Positions 34,215 to 42,005 of a DNA stretch of 64,000 bases are shown here, piece after piece (the first letter of the stretch is position 1; the number at the start of each line of letters is the position of its first letter). This DNA comes from Candidatus Flexicrinis affinis. Lineage in GTDB: Bacteria; Chloroflexota; Anaerolineae; Aggregatilineales; Phototrophicaceae. A model generated the notes under the pieces. That model had not been told where the DNA came from and did not search any database. It saw only the letters and a program-made list of their open reading frames with translations. The stretch is taken from contig JADJWE010000001.1 of NCBI GenBank assembly GCA_016716525.1, forward strand, positions 2,066,108 to 2,130,107, in the 5' to 3' direction. The position numbers were made by a program, and so were the translations under genes.

Positions 34215-35645
34215 ATGCAGGTTTTCACACATCGAATTGACCGTCGCACGATTCGCGGTTTGATCGGGAGCGCCCTTGTGCTCGCCGTTCTCCTTCCGCT
34301 CATGGTCGTGCCCACTTTTGCACAAGACCCCACGGCGACCCCTGCCCCGGTCGCCGATCCGGTACGCCGCGGCCTTGACGCTGCGCGCGACGCACTGGAA
34401 GCGGAGTTCAACACCGACCTGACGTACGTCCGTGCATGGACGTTCGAACAGACCGAATGGACCGTCAGCATCGACACATGCGACTCTGAAGTCGCAGAGT
34501 TCGACTATCGCCCGGTGTACTTCGGCTGGGTGTACGACATCACGGCACTCAACGGCCGCACGTGGCGCGTGCGCGTCAGCTTCGATCTGAAGGCGGTCGT
34601 GATCTGCGACCGTGAAGATCTATCTCCGGTCACTGACCCGAGCGCGGTCACCAACCCTGACCTTGCCGCTCCGGTTGCAGGTGCTGGCGCAGTGGGCGAC
34701 TTCGAGCTTGGCGGCCACTACTTCGTCTTGGACGGCGGCGCTGTCGCGGCGATGAAGCAGGCCGGCATGACGTGGGCCAAGAAGCAGATCCGCTGGACGC
34801 TCGGCTCGGGAACAGGCTCGGCCGCCGGCGCAATCGCTGAAGCTAAGGCCAACGGCTTCAAGGTGCTGCTGAGCATTGTCGGCGTGGTCGAAGAAATGGG
34901 CGACTACGACGGCTACATCAACGCATTCGCCGCGTACATGGGCGAGGTCGCCGCGCTCGGGCCGGACGCGATTCAGGTCTGGAACGAGCCGAACATCGAC
35001 CGTGAATGGCCGCTTGGCCGCGTCAACGGCGCCGAGTACACCAAGCTGCTTGCGGCGTCCTTCAACGCCATCAAGAGCGCCAACGCCAACGTCATCGTCA
35101 TGACCGCTGCGCCGTCGCCAACCGGGTTCGCCGGCAGCGCCGGGTGCACTCAGACCGACACGTACCACGTCTGCAACGACGATGTCTTCTTCCAGCAGAT
35201 GGCGAACGCAGGCGCTGCGAACTACATCGACTGCGTCGGCCTGCACTATAACGAAGGTGTCGTGTCGCCAAGCGCCACCACCGGCGACCCGCGCGACAAC
35301 TTCCCGACCCGCTACTTCGGCAGCAACATCGGGCGTGCACGCGCATACTTCCCCAACCGTCCGATCTGCTTCTCGGAACTGGGTTACGTGACGCCGGAAG
35401 GCTATGGTCCGATCGCGCCGAACTTTGCATGGGGCGCGGACAACACCGTGGCCGAGCAGGCCGCGTGGCTTGCGGAAGCTGCCGCACTCTCGGCACAGCT
35501 TGGCTACGTGCGTATGATGATCGTTTGGAACATCAATTCGCAGCAGTACGATGCCAACGACCCGCAGGCAGGCTACGCGATCATCCGTCCGGGTGGAAGC
35601 TGCCCGGCATGCGCCACGCTGGGCGTGGTGATGGGCGCGAGCTAG
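34215..35645 (+). CDS. Secreted clan GH-A glycoside hydrolase-like protein
   Basis: A 476-residue exported protein. The ATG at 34215 follows GAGGA and starts a signal peptide (IGSALVLAVLLPLMVVPTFAQ) and a short PTATPAP linker. Residues ~50-140 form an N-terminal domain, then a TIM-barrel-like domain begins (FELGGHYFVLDGGAVAAMKQAGMTWAKKQIRW). Candidate catalytic residues are Glu258 in QVWNEPN (acid/base) and Glu388 in ICFSELGYV (nucleophile), 130 residues apart, as usual for GH5/GH39-like clan A enzymes. The substrate is unknown. A strong terminator follows. Confidence 0.75.
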   Translation: MQVFTHRIDRRTIRGLIGSALVLAVLLPLMVVPTFAQDPTATPAPVADPVRRGLDAARDALEAEFNTDLTYVRAWTFEQTEWTVSIDTCDSEVAEFDYRPVYFGWVYDITALNGRTWRVRVSFDLKAVVICDREDLSPVTDPSAVTNPDLAAPVAGAGAVGDFELGGHYFVLDGGAVAAMKQAGMTWAKKQIRWTLGSGTGSAAGAIAEAKANGFKVLLSIVGVVEEMGDYDGYINAFAAYMGEVAALGPDAIQVWNEPNIDREWPLGRVNGAEYTKLLAASFNAIKSANANVIVMTAAPSPTGFAGSAGCTQTDTYHVCNDDVFFQQMANAGAANYIDCVGLHYNEGVVSPSATTGDPRDNFPTRYFGSNIGRARAYFPNRPICFSELGYVTPEGYGPIAPNFAWGADNTVAEQAAWLAEAAALSAQLGYVRMMIVWNINSQQYDANDPQAGYAIIRPGGSCPACATLGVVMGAS

Positions 35646-35671
35646 CGCAGGTCTCAGCCAACCGAAACAAG

Positions 35672-35700
35672 AACGCCCCGGTCACAAGCCGGGGCGTTTT
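35672..35700. terminator. Rho-independent terminator, usable in both directions
   Basis: ACGCCCCGG, a 7-base loop and CCGGGGCGT followed by TTTT; on the opposite strand A-rich sequence gives a weak T-tract as well. It separates the glycosidase-like gene from the convergent helicase gene. Confidence 0.85.
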
Positions 35701-35730
35701 CATTGCCGGTAGGGGCCTTGCACGACGAAT

Positions 35731-38070
35731 CTACTCGATCGGCTTCAAGTACTCGGCGACCAGCGCCTTGGTGCCCACTTGAGCGTTGTCGAACTGCACC
35801 GTCGCCTTTTCGCTTTCGCCCGTGCCGCTGGACTCCACCACCGTACCTGCGCCGAACCTCGCGTGGTACACGCGTGACCCGGTGGGGAATCGTGCCGCGC
35901 CCCCGGGGAACGGCACGATCTTGCTGCGGATGCTGTTTCCGAACCGGCCATCGTCCGATTTCGGTGCCGGTTTCTGATCTTGCAGCCACTGGTTGAGCGG
36001 CGTGTTCGTCCCCGCGGAGATTTGACGCCCGGTCGACCGGGAGTCGTTGAGGCGCGGCGTCCGATCCCAGCGCGTCGCACTGCTGTACGAGTCCTCGTAC
36101 GAGCGCGACATGACGCGGGTGGACAGGCCACGGATGACCTCGGAAGGGATGTCGGACAGGAAGCGGCTCGGTACGTTGAGCGATGTACCGAATGCGCGCC
36201 GGAACGCGTAGCTGAGCAGCAAGCGCTCCTCGGTGCGCGTGATCCCGACGTAGAACAGCCGGCGTTCCTCGGCCAACTGCTCCGCCGTATCCAGCGAACG
36301 CGCATGCGGCAGCACGCCTTCCTCGCAGCCCACGATAAACACGACTGGAAACTCCAGCCCCTTTGCGGCGTGCAGCGTGAGCAGCGTGACGGCTTGCTTG
36401 CCTTCCTGCAGGTCGTCGATGTCGCTTGAAAGCGACTCCTCCTCGAACACGCTGGTGATGTCGCGGCCGTTTTGAACCGCCATCGCCAACACCTGCCGGA
36501 GTTGGTCGATATTTTCCTCGCGTTCGAGCTGGTCGTCCTGATCCTTGCTGATCTCTGGAAGGTAGAAGCGGTAGCCGGTGTCGCCGATGATCGCGTCGAG
36601 AAGGCCAACGTAGTCGCCGGTCGCGGCGATCAGTCGCCACTTGTTCACCATCGTGCCGAATTCAGCAAACAGCCGGCCGACACGCCCGCTAAGGCCCGGT
36701 GCCTCTCCGGTGGCCGCCTGTTCGAGCGCTTCTAGCACGCCAAGCCCCATCTTGCCGGCCCATGTGAAGAAATCGCGCAGCGACTTATCGCCGATGCCGC
36801 GCTTGGGGACGTTTACGATCCGCGCGAAGCTCAGCTTGTCCTGCGGGTGATAGATCATCCGCAGATACGCCATGAGATCCTTGATCTCCTTGCGCTTCCA
36901 GAACGACACCCCGCCGACCAACCGAAATGGGATGCTGCCCTGAAGGAACGCCTGCTCGAGCACTCGCGAGAAGGCATTGGTGCGATACATGACGGCGAAG
37001 TCGCCGTAGTTGTAAGGTTCGCCGCTTTCCCGCTGCCCGCTGGGCCGGTGGCTGTCACGGATCAGCTCATCGATCTTGTCGACTACCCAGCGCGCTTCGA
37101 ACTCGTCGTTGTAGGCTTCGAACAGCTCGATCGGCTCGCCCGTCCCCTTGTCGGTGAACAGCGCCTTGCGGGTACGGTTCGGGTTGCGATCGATCACGCC
37201 GCGAGCGGCATCCAGCACGCTTTGAGTCGACCGGTAGTTCTGCTCAAGCAGAACCACCTTCGCGTCTGGATAGTCGCGCCGGAACTGGTTCACGTTTCGA
37301 TAGTCCGCGCCGCGGAAGGCGTAAATGCCCTGATCCTCGTCGCCGACGACAAACACGTTGTCCTGCGGGCGCGCGAGCATTCGCACCAGCGCATACTGCG
37401 CGCTGTTGGTGTCTTGAAACTCGTCCACCAGCACGAAGTCGATGAATCGTTGATACTTTTCGCGCACAGTGTGGTTGTCGCGCAGTAGAATCACGGTCTG
37501 AAGCAGCAGATCGTCGAAGTCCATCGCGTCGTTGTCGAGCAGGATCGCCTGATACCGCTCGTAGACGCGGCGGATTATCTCACCGGTGTAGTCGCTGGCC
37601 GGATAGTCTCCCGGCATCACCATCTCGTTCTTGGCGCCGGAGATTCGCGCCAGAACCTGCCGTGGCACGAACTTCTTAGGGTCGATATTGAGTTCGGCGA
37701 GCGCCTGTGTCACGGCCGTGGTCTGATCGTCGGTGTCGAAGATCGTGTAGTTGGCGCTGTACGGTGTGTGTTCGCTCTCGCGGCGCAGGGTGCGCGCACA
37801 GATGCTGTGAAATGTGCCGATTTGCAGGCCGCCCAGCCGCGCCCCGATCAGCGCCTCGACGCGCCCGCGCATCTCCTGCGCGGCCTTGTTAGTGAAGGTG
37901 ACGGCCATCATCGCCGGCGGAGGCACGCGCATTTCGTTGATGAGGTACGCCACGCGATGCGTCAGCACGCGGGTCTTGCCGCTGCCCGGCCCGGCGAGCA
38001 CCAGCACTGGCCCCGTACCTGCCGTTACGGCGGCGCGCTGCGCGTCGTTTAGCCCGTCGGTGATAAACAC
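35731..38070 (-). CDS. pcrA: UvrD/PcrA/Rep-type DNA helicase
   Basis: A 779-residue SF1A 3'-5' helicase for nucleotide-excision or replication-fork repair. Start LNDAQRAAVTAGTGPVLVLAGPGSGKTRVLTHR (Walker A 27-33), motif Ia TFTNKAAQEMRGRV, motif II VLVDEFQDTNSAQY, motif III GDEDQGIYAFRGADYRN, motif IV EQNYRST, motif V VTLLTLHAAKGLEFPVVFIVGCEEG and motif VI EERRLFYVGITR are all present. The C-terminal ~60 residues (GSRVYHARFGAGTVV...) are the Tudor-like RNA polymerase-binding module characteristic of PcrA/UvrD. GTG start with AGGAA upstream and an extended -10 promoter. Confidence 0.93.
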   Translation of the reverse strand: MFITDGLNDAQRAAVTAGTGPVLVLAGPGSGKTRVLTHRVAYLINEMRVPPPAMMAVTFTNKAAQEMRGRVEALIGARLGGLQIGTFHSICARTLRRESEHTPYSANYTIFDTDDQTTAVTQALAELNIDPKKFVPRQVLARISGAKNEMVMPGDYPASDYTGEIIRRVYERYQAILLDNDAMDFDDLLLQTVILLRDNHTVREKYQRFIDFVLVDEFQDTNSAQYALVRMLARPQDNVFVVGDEDQGIYAFRGADYRNVNQFRRDYPDAKVVLLEQNYRSTQSVLDAARGVIDRNPNRTRKALFTDKGTGEPIELFEAYNDEFEARWVVDKIDELIRDSHRPSGQRESGEPYNYGDFAVMYRTNAFSRVLEQAFLQGSIPFRLVGGVSFWKRKEIKDLMAYLRMIYHPQDKLSFARIVNVPKRGIGDKSLRDFFTWAGKMGLGVLEALEQAATGEAPGLSGRVGRLFAEFGTMVNKWRLIAATGDYVGLLDAIIGDTGYRFYLPEISKDQDDQLEREENIDQLRQVLAMAVQNGRDITSVFEEESLSSDIDDLQEGKQAVTLLTLHAAKGLEFPVVFIVGCEEGVLPHARSLDTAEQLAEERRLFYVGITRTEERLLLSYAFRRAFGTSLNVPSRFLSDIPSEVIRGLSTRVMSRSYEDSYSSATRWDRTPRLNDSRSTGRQISAGTNTPLNQWLQDQKPAPKSDDGRFGNSIRSKIVPFPGGAARFPTGSRVYHARFGAGTVVESSGTGESEKATVQFDNAQVGTKALVAEYLKPIE

Positions 38071-38106
38071 TATTCGTTCCTGTCGGATTGGGTTGGACCT
38101 GACGGG

Positions 38107-38115
38107 ATTATACCA
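38107..38115 (-). promoter_or_regulatory. Extended -10 promoter of pcrA
   Basis: Minus-strand TGGTATAAT combines a perfect -10 hexamer with the upstream TG of extended -10 promoters, about 37 bases before the GTG. There is no convincing -35, as expected for this class. Confidence 0.65.
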
Positions 38116-38185
38116 GTTGAGTCGGGCGCTCCCGCCGGAGGCGCGGATTGTTCATCCTGTGTTCGAGCAACACGTGCGTGCCCGG

Positions 38186-38343
38186 CTGGGGAAAAGGACA
38201 GCCCCGACCGAGGCCGGGGCTGAGTGGTCGTGCGTTTCCGCACGATGGGTGGGTTACGCCTCGCGGCGAAACCAGGTGGTTCTAGAGGCGCAAGCCCTCC
38301 CGACAGCCTAACATAATGTCGATCACCCCCTTTGTACTCACCC
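38186..38343 (-). ncRNA. Candidate structured RNA: three-way junction followed by hairpin and terminator
   Basis: Read on the minus strand, GGGTGAGTAC (38343-38334) pairs with GTAACCCACCC (38257-38247) to close a domain containing two further stems: CGACA/TGTCG (38321-38317 with 38305-38301) and GCCTC/GAGGC (38289-38285 with 38262-38258), the latter capped by AACC/GGTT. A CGTGCG-GAAA-CGCACG tetraloop hairpin (38244-38229) and a CAGCCCCG/CGGGGCTG hairpin followed by TCCTTTTCC (38222-38186) come next, like an intrinsic terminator. No match to tRNA, tmRNA, SRP, RNase P or a riboswitch I know. A TTGTCA at 38375-38370 might be a -35, but I see no good -10. Structure was folded by eye. Confidence 0.45.
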
Positions 38344-38354
38344 AACGATGGCTA

Positions 38355-38393
38355 AACGTTAGCATGCTCTGACAAATCACGCAACTTAACGTT
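38355..38393. repeat. Second AACGTT pair, upstream of the RNA candidate and the DsbA operon
   Basis: AACGTT at 38355-38360, within the near-palindrome GCTAAACGTTAGC (38351-38363), and at 38388-38393 just before the DsbA promoter -35. These sit between the outward-facing pcrA/RNA side and the DsbA operon. Confidence 0.4.
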
Positions 38394-38422
38394 TGTGAAG
38401 TACCTCACTTTTTTGCGATAAT
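38393..38422 (+). promoter_or_regulatory. Promoter of the DsbA-HAD-TIR operon with overlapping near-palindrome
   Basis: TTGTGA (38393-38398), an 18-base spacer and GATAAT (38417-38422). The spacer and -35 contain GTGAAGTACCTCAC (38395-38408), which is 12/14 self-complementary and so is a possible operator. A second -10-like TATATT lies at 38461-38466 without a -35. Confidence 0.55.
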
Positions 38423-38493
38423 TGCGGTATGGGCGTGCGAACCGAGCGGTTCGCCGCGTCTATATTACGCAAATTCGATGTAGGGACGTGCTC

Positions 38494-39303
38494 GTGACCG
38501 ACGAACAAATCACTCCTTCTGCCCCACTCCACTTCAATGCTGAACCCACCGCGAAGGAAAGTCCGCAAGCCACAACTTCGAACCCGGTGATGTCACAGAC
38601 GATCATCGTCGGTCTGGTATTCCTCGTGATTGGCTTCATCGGCGGGGGCATCGTGTTTGGGCGGGGTGTCGACACCGCACAGCTCGAGCGCAGCATTCGG
38701 GCCATCGTGGCCGAAGAAGTCGCCAACATGAGCGCATCCGGCGGGACTGCCAACGCCGATCTCGCCGACAACGATCCGTCGTTCGGGCCGGACGACGCGG
38801 TAGTGACGATTGTCGAGTTCAGCGACTTCTACTGCAGCTTCTGTGGTCGTTTCGCCGCCGAGACGCTGCCACGCCTGCGCGAAACCTACGGCGACTACAT
38901 CCGGTTCGTCTATCGAGACATGCCGATCATCGGCGGGCAAATCAGCGTCGACGCGGCAGTTGCGGGCAATTGCGCCCACGCCCAAGACAACTTCTGGGGC
39001 TTCCACGACCTGATCTTCCAGAACGCCGGCGCGCGCTCGCGCGATGCCTTCATCAGTTTCGCCGACGAACTTGGCCTCGATACCGAGCTGTTCGCAGCAT
39101 GCCTCGACGACCGCGCAATGAGCGAGGAAGTCACGCTCGACTACATCGACGGGCAGGGCCTCGGGATAACGGGCACGCCCGCGTTCTACATCAACGGCCG
39201 CCCCATCACTGGTGCGCAGCCGTTCAACACCTTTGCGCTGGTGATCGACTCCGAACTGCGCAAGGCCGGTATCACGCCACCCGAACGAGGCGACAGCGGA
39301 TAG
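38494..39303 (+). CDS. Membrane-anchored DsbA-family thiol-disulphide oxidoreductase
   Basis: A 269-residue protein: short cytosolic N-terminus, one membrane helix (about 35-57) and an extracytoplasmic thioredoxin-fold domain of the DsbA/BdbD type. The redox site is Cys114-Ser-Phe-Cys117 (EFSDFYCSFCGRF), with the cis-Pro loop GITGTPAFYING near the C-terminus and a helical insertion between. It probably oxidises or isomerises cysteines in exported proteins. The GTG at 38494 has AGGGA seven bases upstream and is preferred over the ATG at 38422. It heads a three-gene operon with an HAD protein and a TIR protein; no DsbB-like partner is adjacent. Confidence 0.85.
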   Translation: MTDEQITPSAPLHFNAEPTAKESPQATTSNPVMSQTIIVGLVFLVIGFIGGGIVFGRGVDTAQLERSIRAIVAEEVANMSASGGTANADLADNDPSFGPDDAVVTIVEFSDFYCSFCGRFAAETLPRLRETYGDYIRFVYRDMPIIGGQISVDAAVAGNCAHAQDNFWGFHDLIFQNAGARSRDAFISFADELGLDTELFAACLDDRAMSEEVTLDYIDGQGLGITGTPAFYINGRPITGAQPFNTFALVIDSELRKAGITPPERGDSG

Positions 39304-39309
39304 GAGTGT

Positions 39310-39990
39310 ATGCGCGCGGCGGCGTTCGACGTCAACGAAACCCTGCTCGACCTGCGGGCGCTCGACCCGCTGTTCAAGCGCGTGTTCGGGGACGCCGCCG
39401 CACGGGTGACATGGTTCAATCAGGTCATCCAATCGGCCCTGCTTCAAAATGCGCTGAATTCATACGCGCCATTCGGCGTGATCGCGCGCGCCGCCGTGAC
39501 GATGGCCGGTCAGCGCCTCGGCGTTGACGTGCCCGAATCCGCGGCCGACCAGATCGTGACCGCGATGACTTCGCTGCCCGCCTACCCGGATGTCCGAGAC
39601 GCGCTGATTGCACTCCGCCGCGCCGGCTATCAGGTGGCGGCGTTCTCCAACGGCACGCGTGCCGCAGTAACCGCACAGCTCACATCCGCCGGGCTGATCG
39701 ACGTGTTCGACGTCGTCATTAGCGCCGACGACGCCAAACACCTCAAACCGGCGAAACAGGCCTATCACCACGCCGCCAAGATCATGCGCACGCCACCGCG
39801 CCAGTTGTGGATGGTCGCCGCGCATGCATGGGACATCGCCGGGGCCAAGCGAGCCAGCTTGCGCACGGCGTTCATTGCCCGCCCGGGCGCTGCCTACGAT
39901 CCGCTGTTCGCCGCACCCGACCTGATCGCACACGACCTCGCTGAATTCGTCCAGAAGCTCGTCCAGCGTGAATGGGGAACCCCGACATGA
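39310..39990 (+). CDS. HAD-superfamily hydrolase, haloacid dehalogenase type II-like
   Basis: A 226-residue HAD hydrolase. Motif I FDVNETLLDL with nucleophile Asp7, motif II FSNGT, the motif III Lys in LKPAKQAYHHAAK and motif IV VAAHAWDIAGAKRA match the (S)-2-haloacid dehalogenase branch. In that branch an Asp attacks the carbon-halogen or a phosphate bond. True dehalogenases have DxYGT, so here the substrate is uncertain. ATG with TAGGAG upstream, six bases after the DsbA-like gene; its TGA overlaps the ATG of the TIR gene. Confidence 0.82.
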   Translation: MRAAAFDVNETLLDLRALDPLFKRVFGDAAARVTWFNQVIQSALLQNALNSYAPFGVIARAAVTMAGQRLGVDVPESAADQIVTAMTSLPAYPDVRDALIALRRAGYQVAAFSNGTRAAVTAQLTSAGLIDVFDVVISADDAKHLKPAKQAYHHAAKIMRTPPRQLWMVAAHAWDIAGAKRASLRTAFIARPGAAYDPLFAAPDLIAHDLAEFVQKLVQREWGTPT

Positions 39991-40736
39991 GCGACAGCCC
40001 GCTGACCCCGCTTGACCTGCCCATCCCGGACGATCCGATGCAGCGGGTACGCAGGCTCGCACGTGATCTCGCGTGGGGGGCGCTCAACCAGCGCTGGGCG
40101 ACATCGTTCATGATCACGCCGGAAAAGACGCACGACGTGTGGAACCTGAACCGCCCCGACACGTCGATGGCGGATTACATCCGCTCCACATGGGGTGAAG
40201 GCGCACCCCGCGCGCATCTCCTCCACGCCCTCGGCTATACGGAACTCAACGAGAGCGACCGCTTCCACGCCTACTACACGCTGACGAGCCGCGCCTTCGA
40301 CCTGCTGCACGACCCCGTACCGGCCGCGATCTTCATTTCGTACAGCCGGCGCGAGTCAAGCGCGTTTGCGCTGCTCGTGTTGGCCCGCCTCAAGCTTGGC
40401 GGCCTTGACGCCTTCCTCGACATGAAGGACCTGTCACCGGGTGAAGACTGGCACGCGCGCCTCGAACGCGAAGTCCGCGCACGCAAGGTGTTCGTCAGTT
40501 TACTCGGGCCGCAGACGCTCGACTCGCCGCACGTCCGCGAGGAGATTCACTGGGCGCTTCAGCACGGCCTGACCGTCATCCCGGTGTTTCACAACGGCTT
40601 CACACCGGCTGACATCACCGACGAGGCGCTCGCGCCATTCGTGCGCTCGAATGGCATCGTCGTCGAAACCGAAACAACCAAAGCCTACAACGCCGCCGTC
40701 GTCGAACTGCTCAACGCCTTCGGCGTCTCGCCGTAA
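39987..40736 (+). CDS. TIR-domain protein with an unknown N-terminal domain
   Basis: A 249-residue protein. Residues ~1-110 are an uncharacterised mostly helical region; residues ~111-245 are a TIR domain: AAIFISYSRRESSAFALLVLARLKLGGLDAFLDMKDLSPGEDW, then VFVSLLGPQTLDSPHVREEIHWALQHG and VIPVFHNGF. In catalytic TIR domains a Glu that hydrolyses NAD+ normally precedes the Leu of the DxxEL-like segment; here it is Asp148 (DMKDL), so NADase activity is uncertain. ATG overlaps the HAD stop (ATGA). TIR proteins in bacteria often serve phage defence, but no Thoeris, CBASS or pAgo partner is nearby. Confidence 0.82.
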   Translation: MSDSPLTPLDLPIPDDPMQRVRRLARDLAWGALNQRWATSFMITPEKTHDVWNLNRPDTSMADYIRSTWGEGAPRAHLLHALGYTELNESDRFHAYYTLTSRAFDLLHDPVPAAIFISYSRRESSAFALLVLARLKLGGLDAFLDMKDLSPGEDWHARLEREVRARKVFVSLLGPQTLDSPHVREEIHWALQHGLTVIPVFHNGFTPADITDEALAPFVRSNGIVVETETTKAYNAAVVELLNAFGVSP

Positions 40737-40775
40737 GGGGTTTCCAAGGGATTTGCACCCCTTGACCTCGTATCT

Positions 40776-40805
40776 GCAAAAGCGGTCGCGCGCGACCGCT
40801 TTTGC
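40776..40805. terminator. 30-base perfect palindrome, bidirectional terminator
   Basis: Two 15-base arms with no spacer (the left arm reads GCAAAAGCGGTCGCG), ending in TTTTGC on either strand. Placed between the convergent TIR and Rieske genes, it can end both transcripts. The rest of this 138-base gap shows nothing further. Confidence 0.7.
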
Positions 40806-40874
40806 GAGTACAAGAGTCCAGCGGGCGCATGCCCTTGGCGAGTTCGGGGCAGCGCCCCGAGACAATCTCGATGT

Positions 40875-42002
40875 CTAGCTGCGTGAAAGGTACTTGTGCA
40901 TCAGCGTCTGGAAGTGGTGGACGCCGTTCTCGCGCTTGACGCTGAAGCGGCCCTTGTCGTAGGAGCGTGACGTCAAGCCGCGCTGGACAATCTCGCAAAT
41001 GGCGATGTCTTCCTGCTGGATTTCGTCGCTGAACTGGATCGTCTGCTGCATCGACTCCCAACCCGCGCCGGTGCCCGGTTCTTCGAAGTACCACTCGAAG
41101 ATCGTGAGCGTCTTTTCGTGGCCGATGGGCAGAATAATGTTGATGCTCATGTTGTCGGGATACACGTTGAGCATCACGTTGGGGAAGATCCAGTAGTAGA
41201 GCGCCTCGGCTTCATCGTCAGTGCGGATGTAGCGCCGGTCGCGGCCCTGAATCTGGCCGTCTTTGGCGGGCCGAATCGGCGCGTACTGCGACGAATACTC
41301 CTCGAACGTGTCGACGCGGTACTGCTCGTAATCAAGCTCGCGGTACAGGCCGGGGTGCGCCGTCGGCACGTGGTAGCCTTCGAGGTAGTTGTCGACGTAG
41401 ACCTTCCAGTTGCAGTCGATGAAGTAGTCGCGGCGCTCGAACATGCGCATGTTGCCGATGTTGAAGCCCTTGCGGGCAATCTCCGCAGCGATCGGCCCAT
41501 AGCTCGTCTCGGCCATCGGTTTGGCTGCGGGGTCGAGGTTGACAAACACAAACGGTCCCCACGCTTCGACGTTTACCGGCGGCAGACATACCGAGTCGCT
41601 GTCCCAGTTCTTGACGCCTTCGAACTCCGGCGTGCGCAGCAGACGGCCTTCAAGATCATACGTCCAGCCGTGATACATGCACTGCAGCGTCTTGCGGTTG
41701 CCTTTGCCGTTGGCGACGGCCGCGCCGCGATGCCGGCACACGTTGTAGAACGCGCGCAGTTCGCCGTCGACCGTCCGCGTGACGACCAGCGGTTCGCCGG
41801 CCACGTCACACGCGAAGTAATCTCCGGGTCGCGCGACCATCTCGGTGCGTCCTACTGGCTGCCACGTCGTCCAGAAGATCTTCTCTTTCTCGTGATCGAG
41901 GAATGCCGGATCGGTGTACCACCGCGCGGGCATCGTCTCGGCAATCGAAAGGTCGTCGGTGAGGTTGTAGTCGGACAGGTCGAGCGGCGGCAGCATTGGC
42001 AC
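40875..42002 (-). CDS. Rieske non-haem iron ring-hydroxylating oxygenase, alpha-type subunit
   Basis: A 375-residue oxygenase. The Rieske 2Fe-2S ligands are Cys89, His91 (CRHRGA) and Cys108, His111 (CMYHGW). The catalytic domain binds mononuclear iron through His211 and His216 (DNYLEGYHVPTAHPGL) plus an acidic residue further on. This class inserts oxygen into aromatic or quaternary-ammonium substrates using electrons from a separate reductase, which is not in the window. Substrate unknown. It is the last gene of the HerA operon, three bases after the epoxide-hydrolase-like gene, an odd pairing of DNA-processing and oxidation genes. Confidence 0.88.
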   Translation of the reverse strand: MPMLPPLDLSDYNLTDDLSIAETMPARWYTDPAFLDHEKEKIFWTTWQPVGRTEMVARPGDYFACDVAGEPLVVTRTVDGELRAFYNVCRHRGAAVANGKGNRKTLQCMYHGWTYDLEGRLLRTPEFEGVKNWDSDSVCLPPVNVEAWGPFVFVNLDPAAKPMAETSYGPIAAEIARKGFNIGNMRMFERRDYFIDCNWKVYVDNYLEGYHVPTAHPGLYRELDYEQYRVDTFEEYSSQYAPIRPAKDGQIQGRDRRYIRTDDEAEALYYWIFPNVMLNVYPDNMSINIILPIGHEKTLTIFEWYFEEPGTGAGWESMQQTIQFSDEIQQEDIAICEIVQRGLTSRSYDKGRFSVKRENGVHHFQTLMHKYLSRS

Positions 42003-42005
42003 GTT

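Noticed and set aside
38186..38343. Structured RNA as SRP RNA, tmRNA, 6S RNA or a tRNA
   Set aside because: I find neither the SRP GGAAGCAGC core, the tmRNA ends, the 6S open-promoter bubble, nor a tRNA T-arm; it is listed as unclassified.
39310..40736. Thoeris, CBASS or TIR-pAgo defence system
   Set aside because: No ThsA/SLOG, cyclase or Argonaute gene is next to the TIR gene. The neighbours are an HAD hydrolase and a DsbA-like protein.
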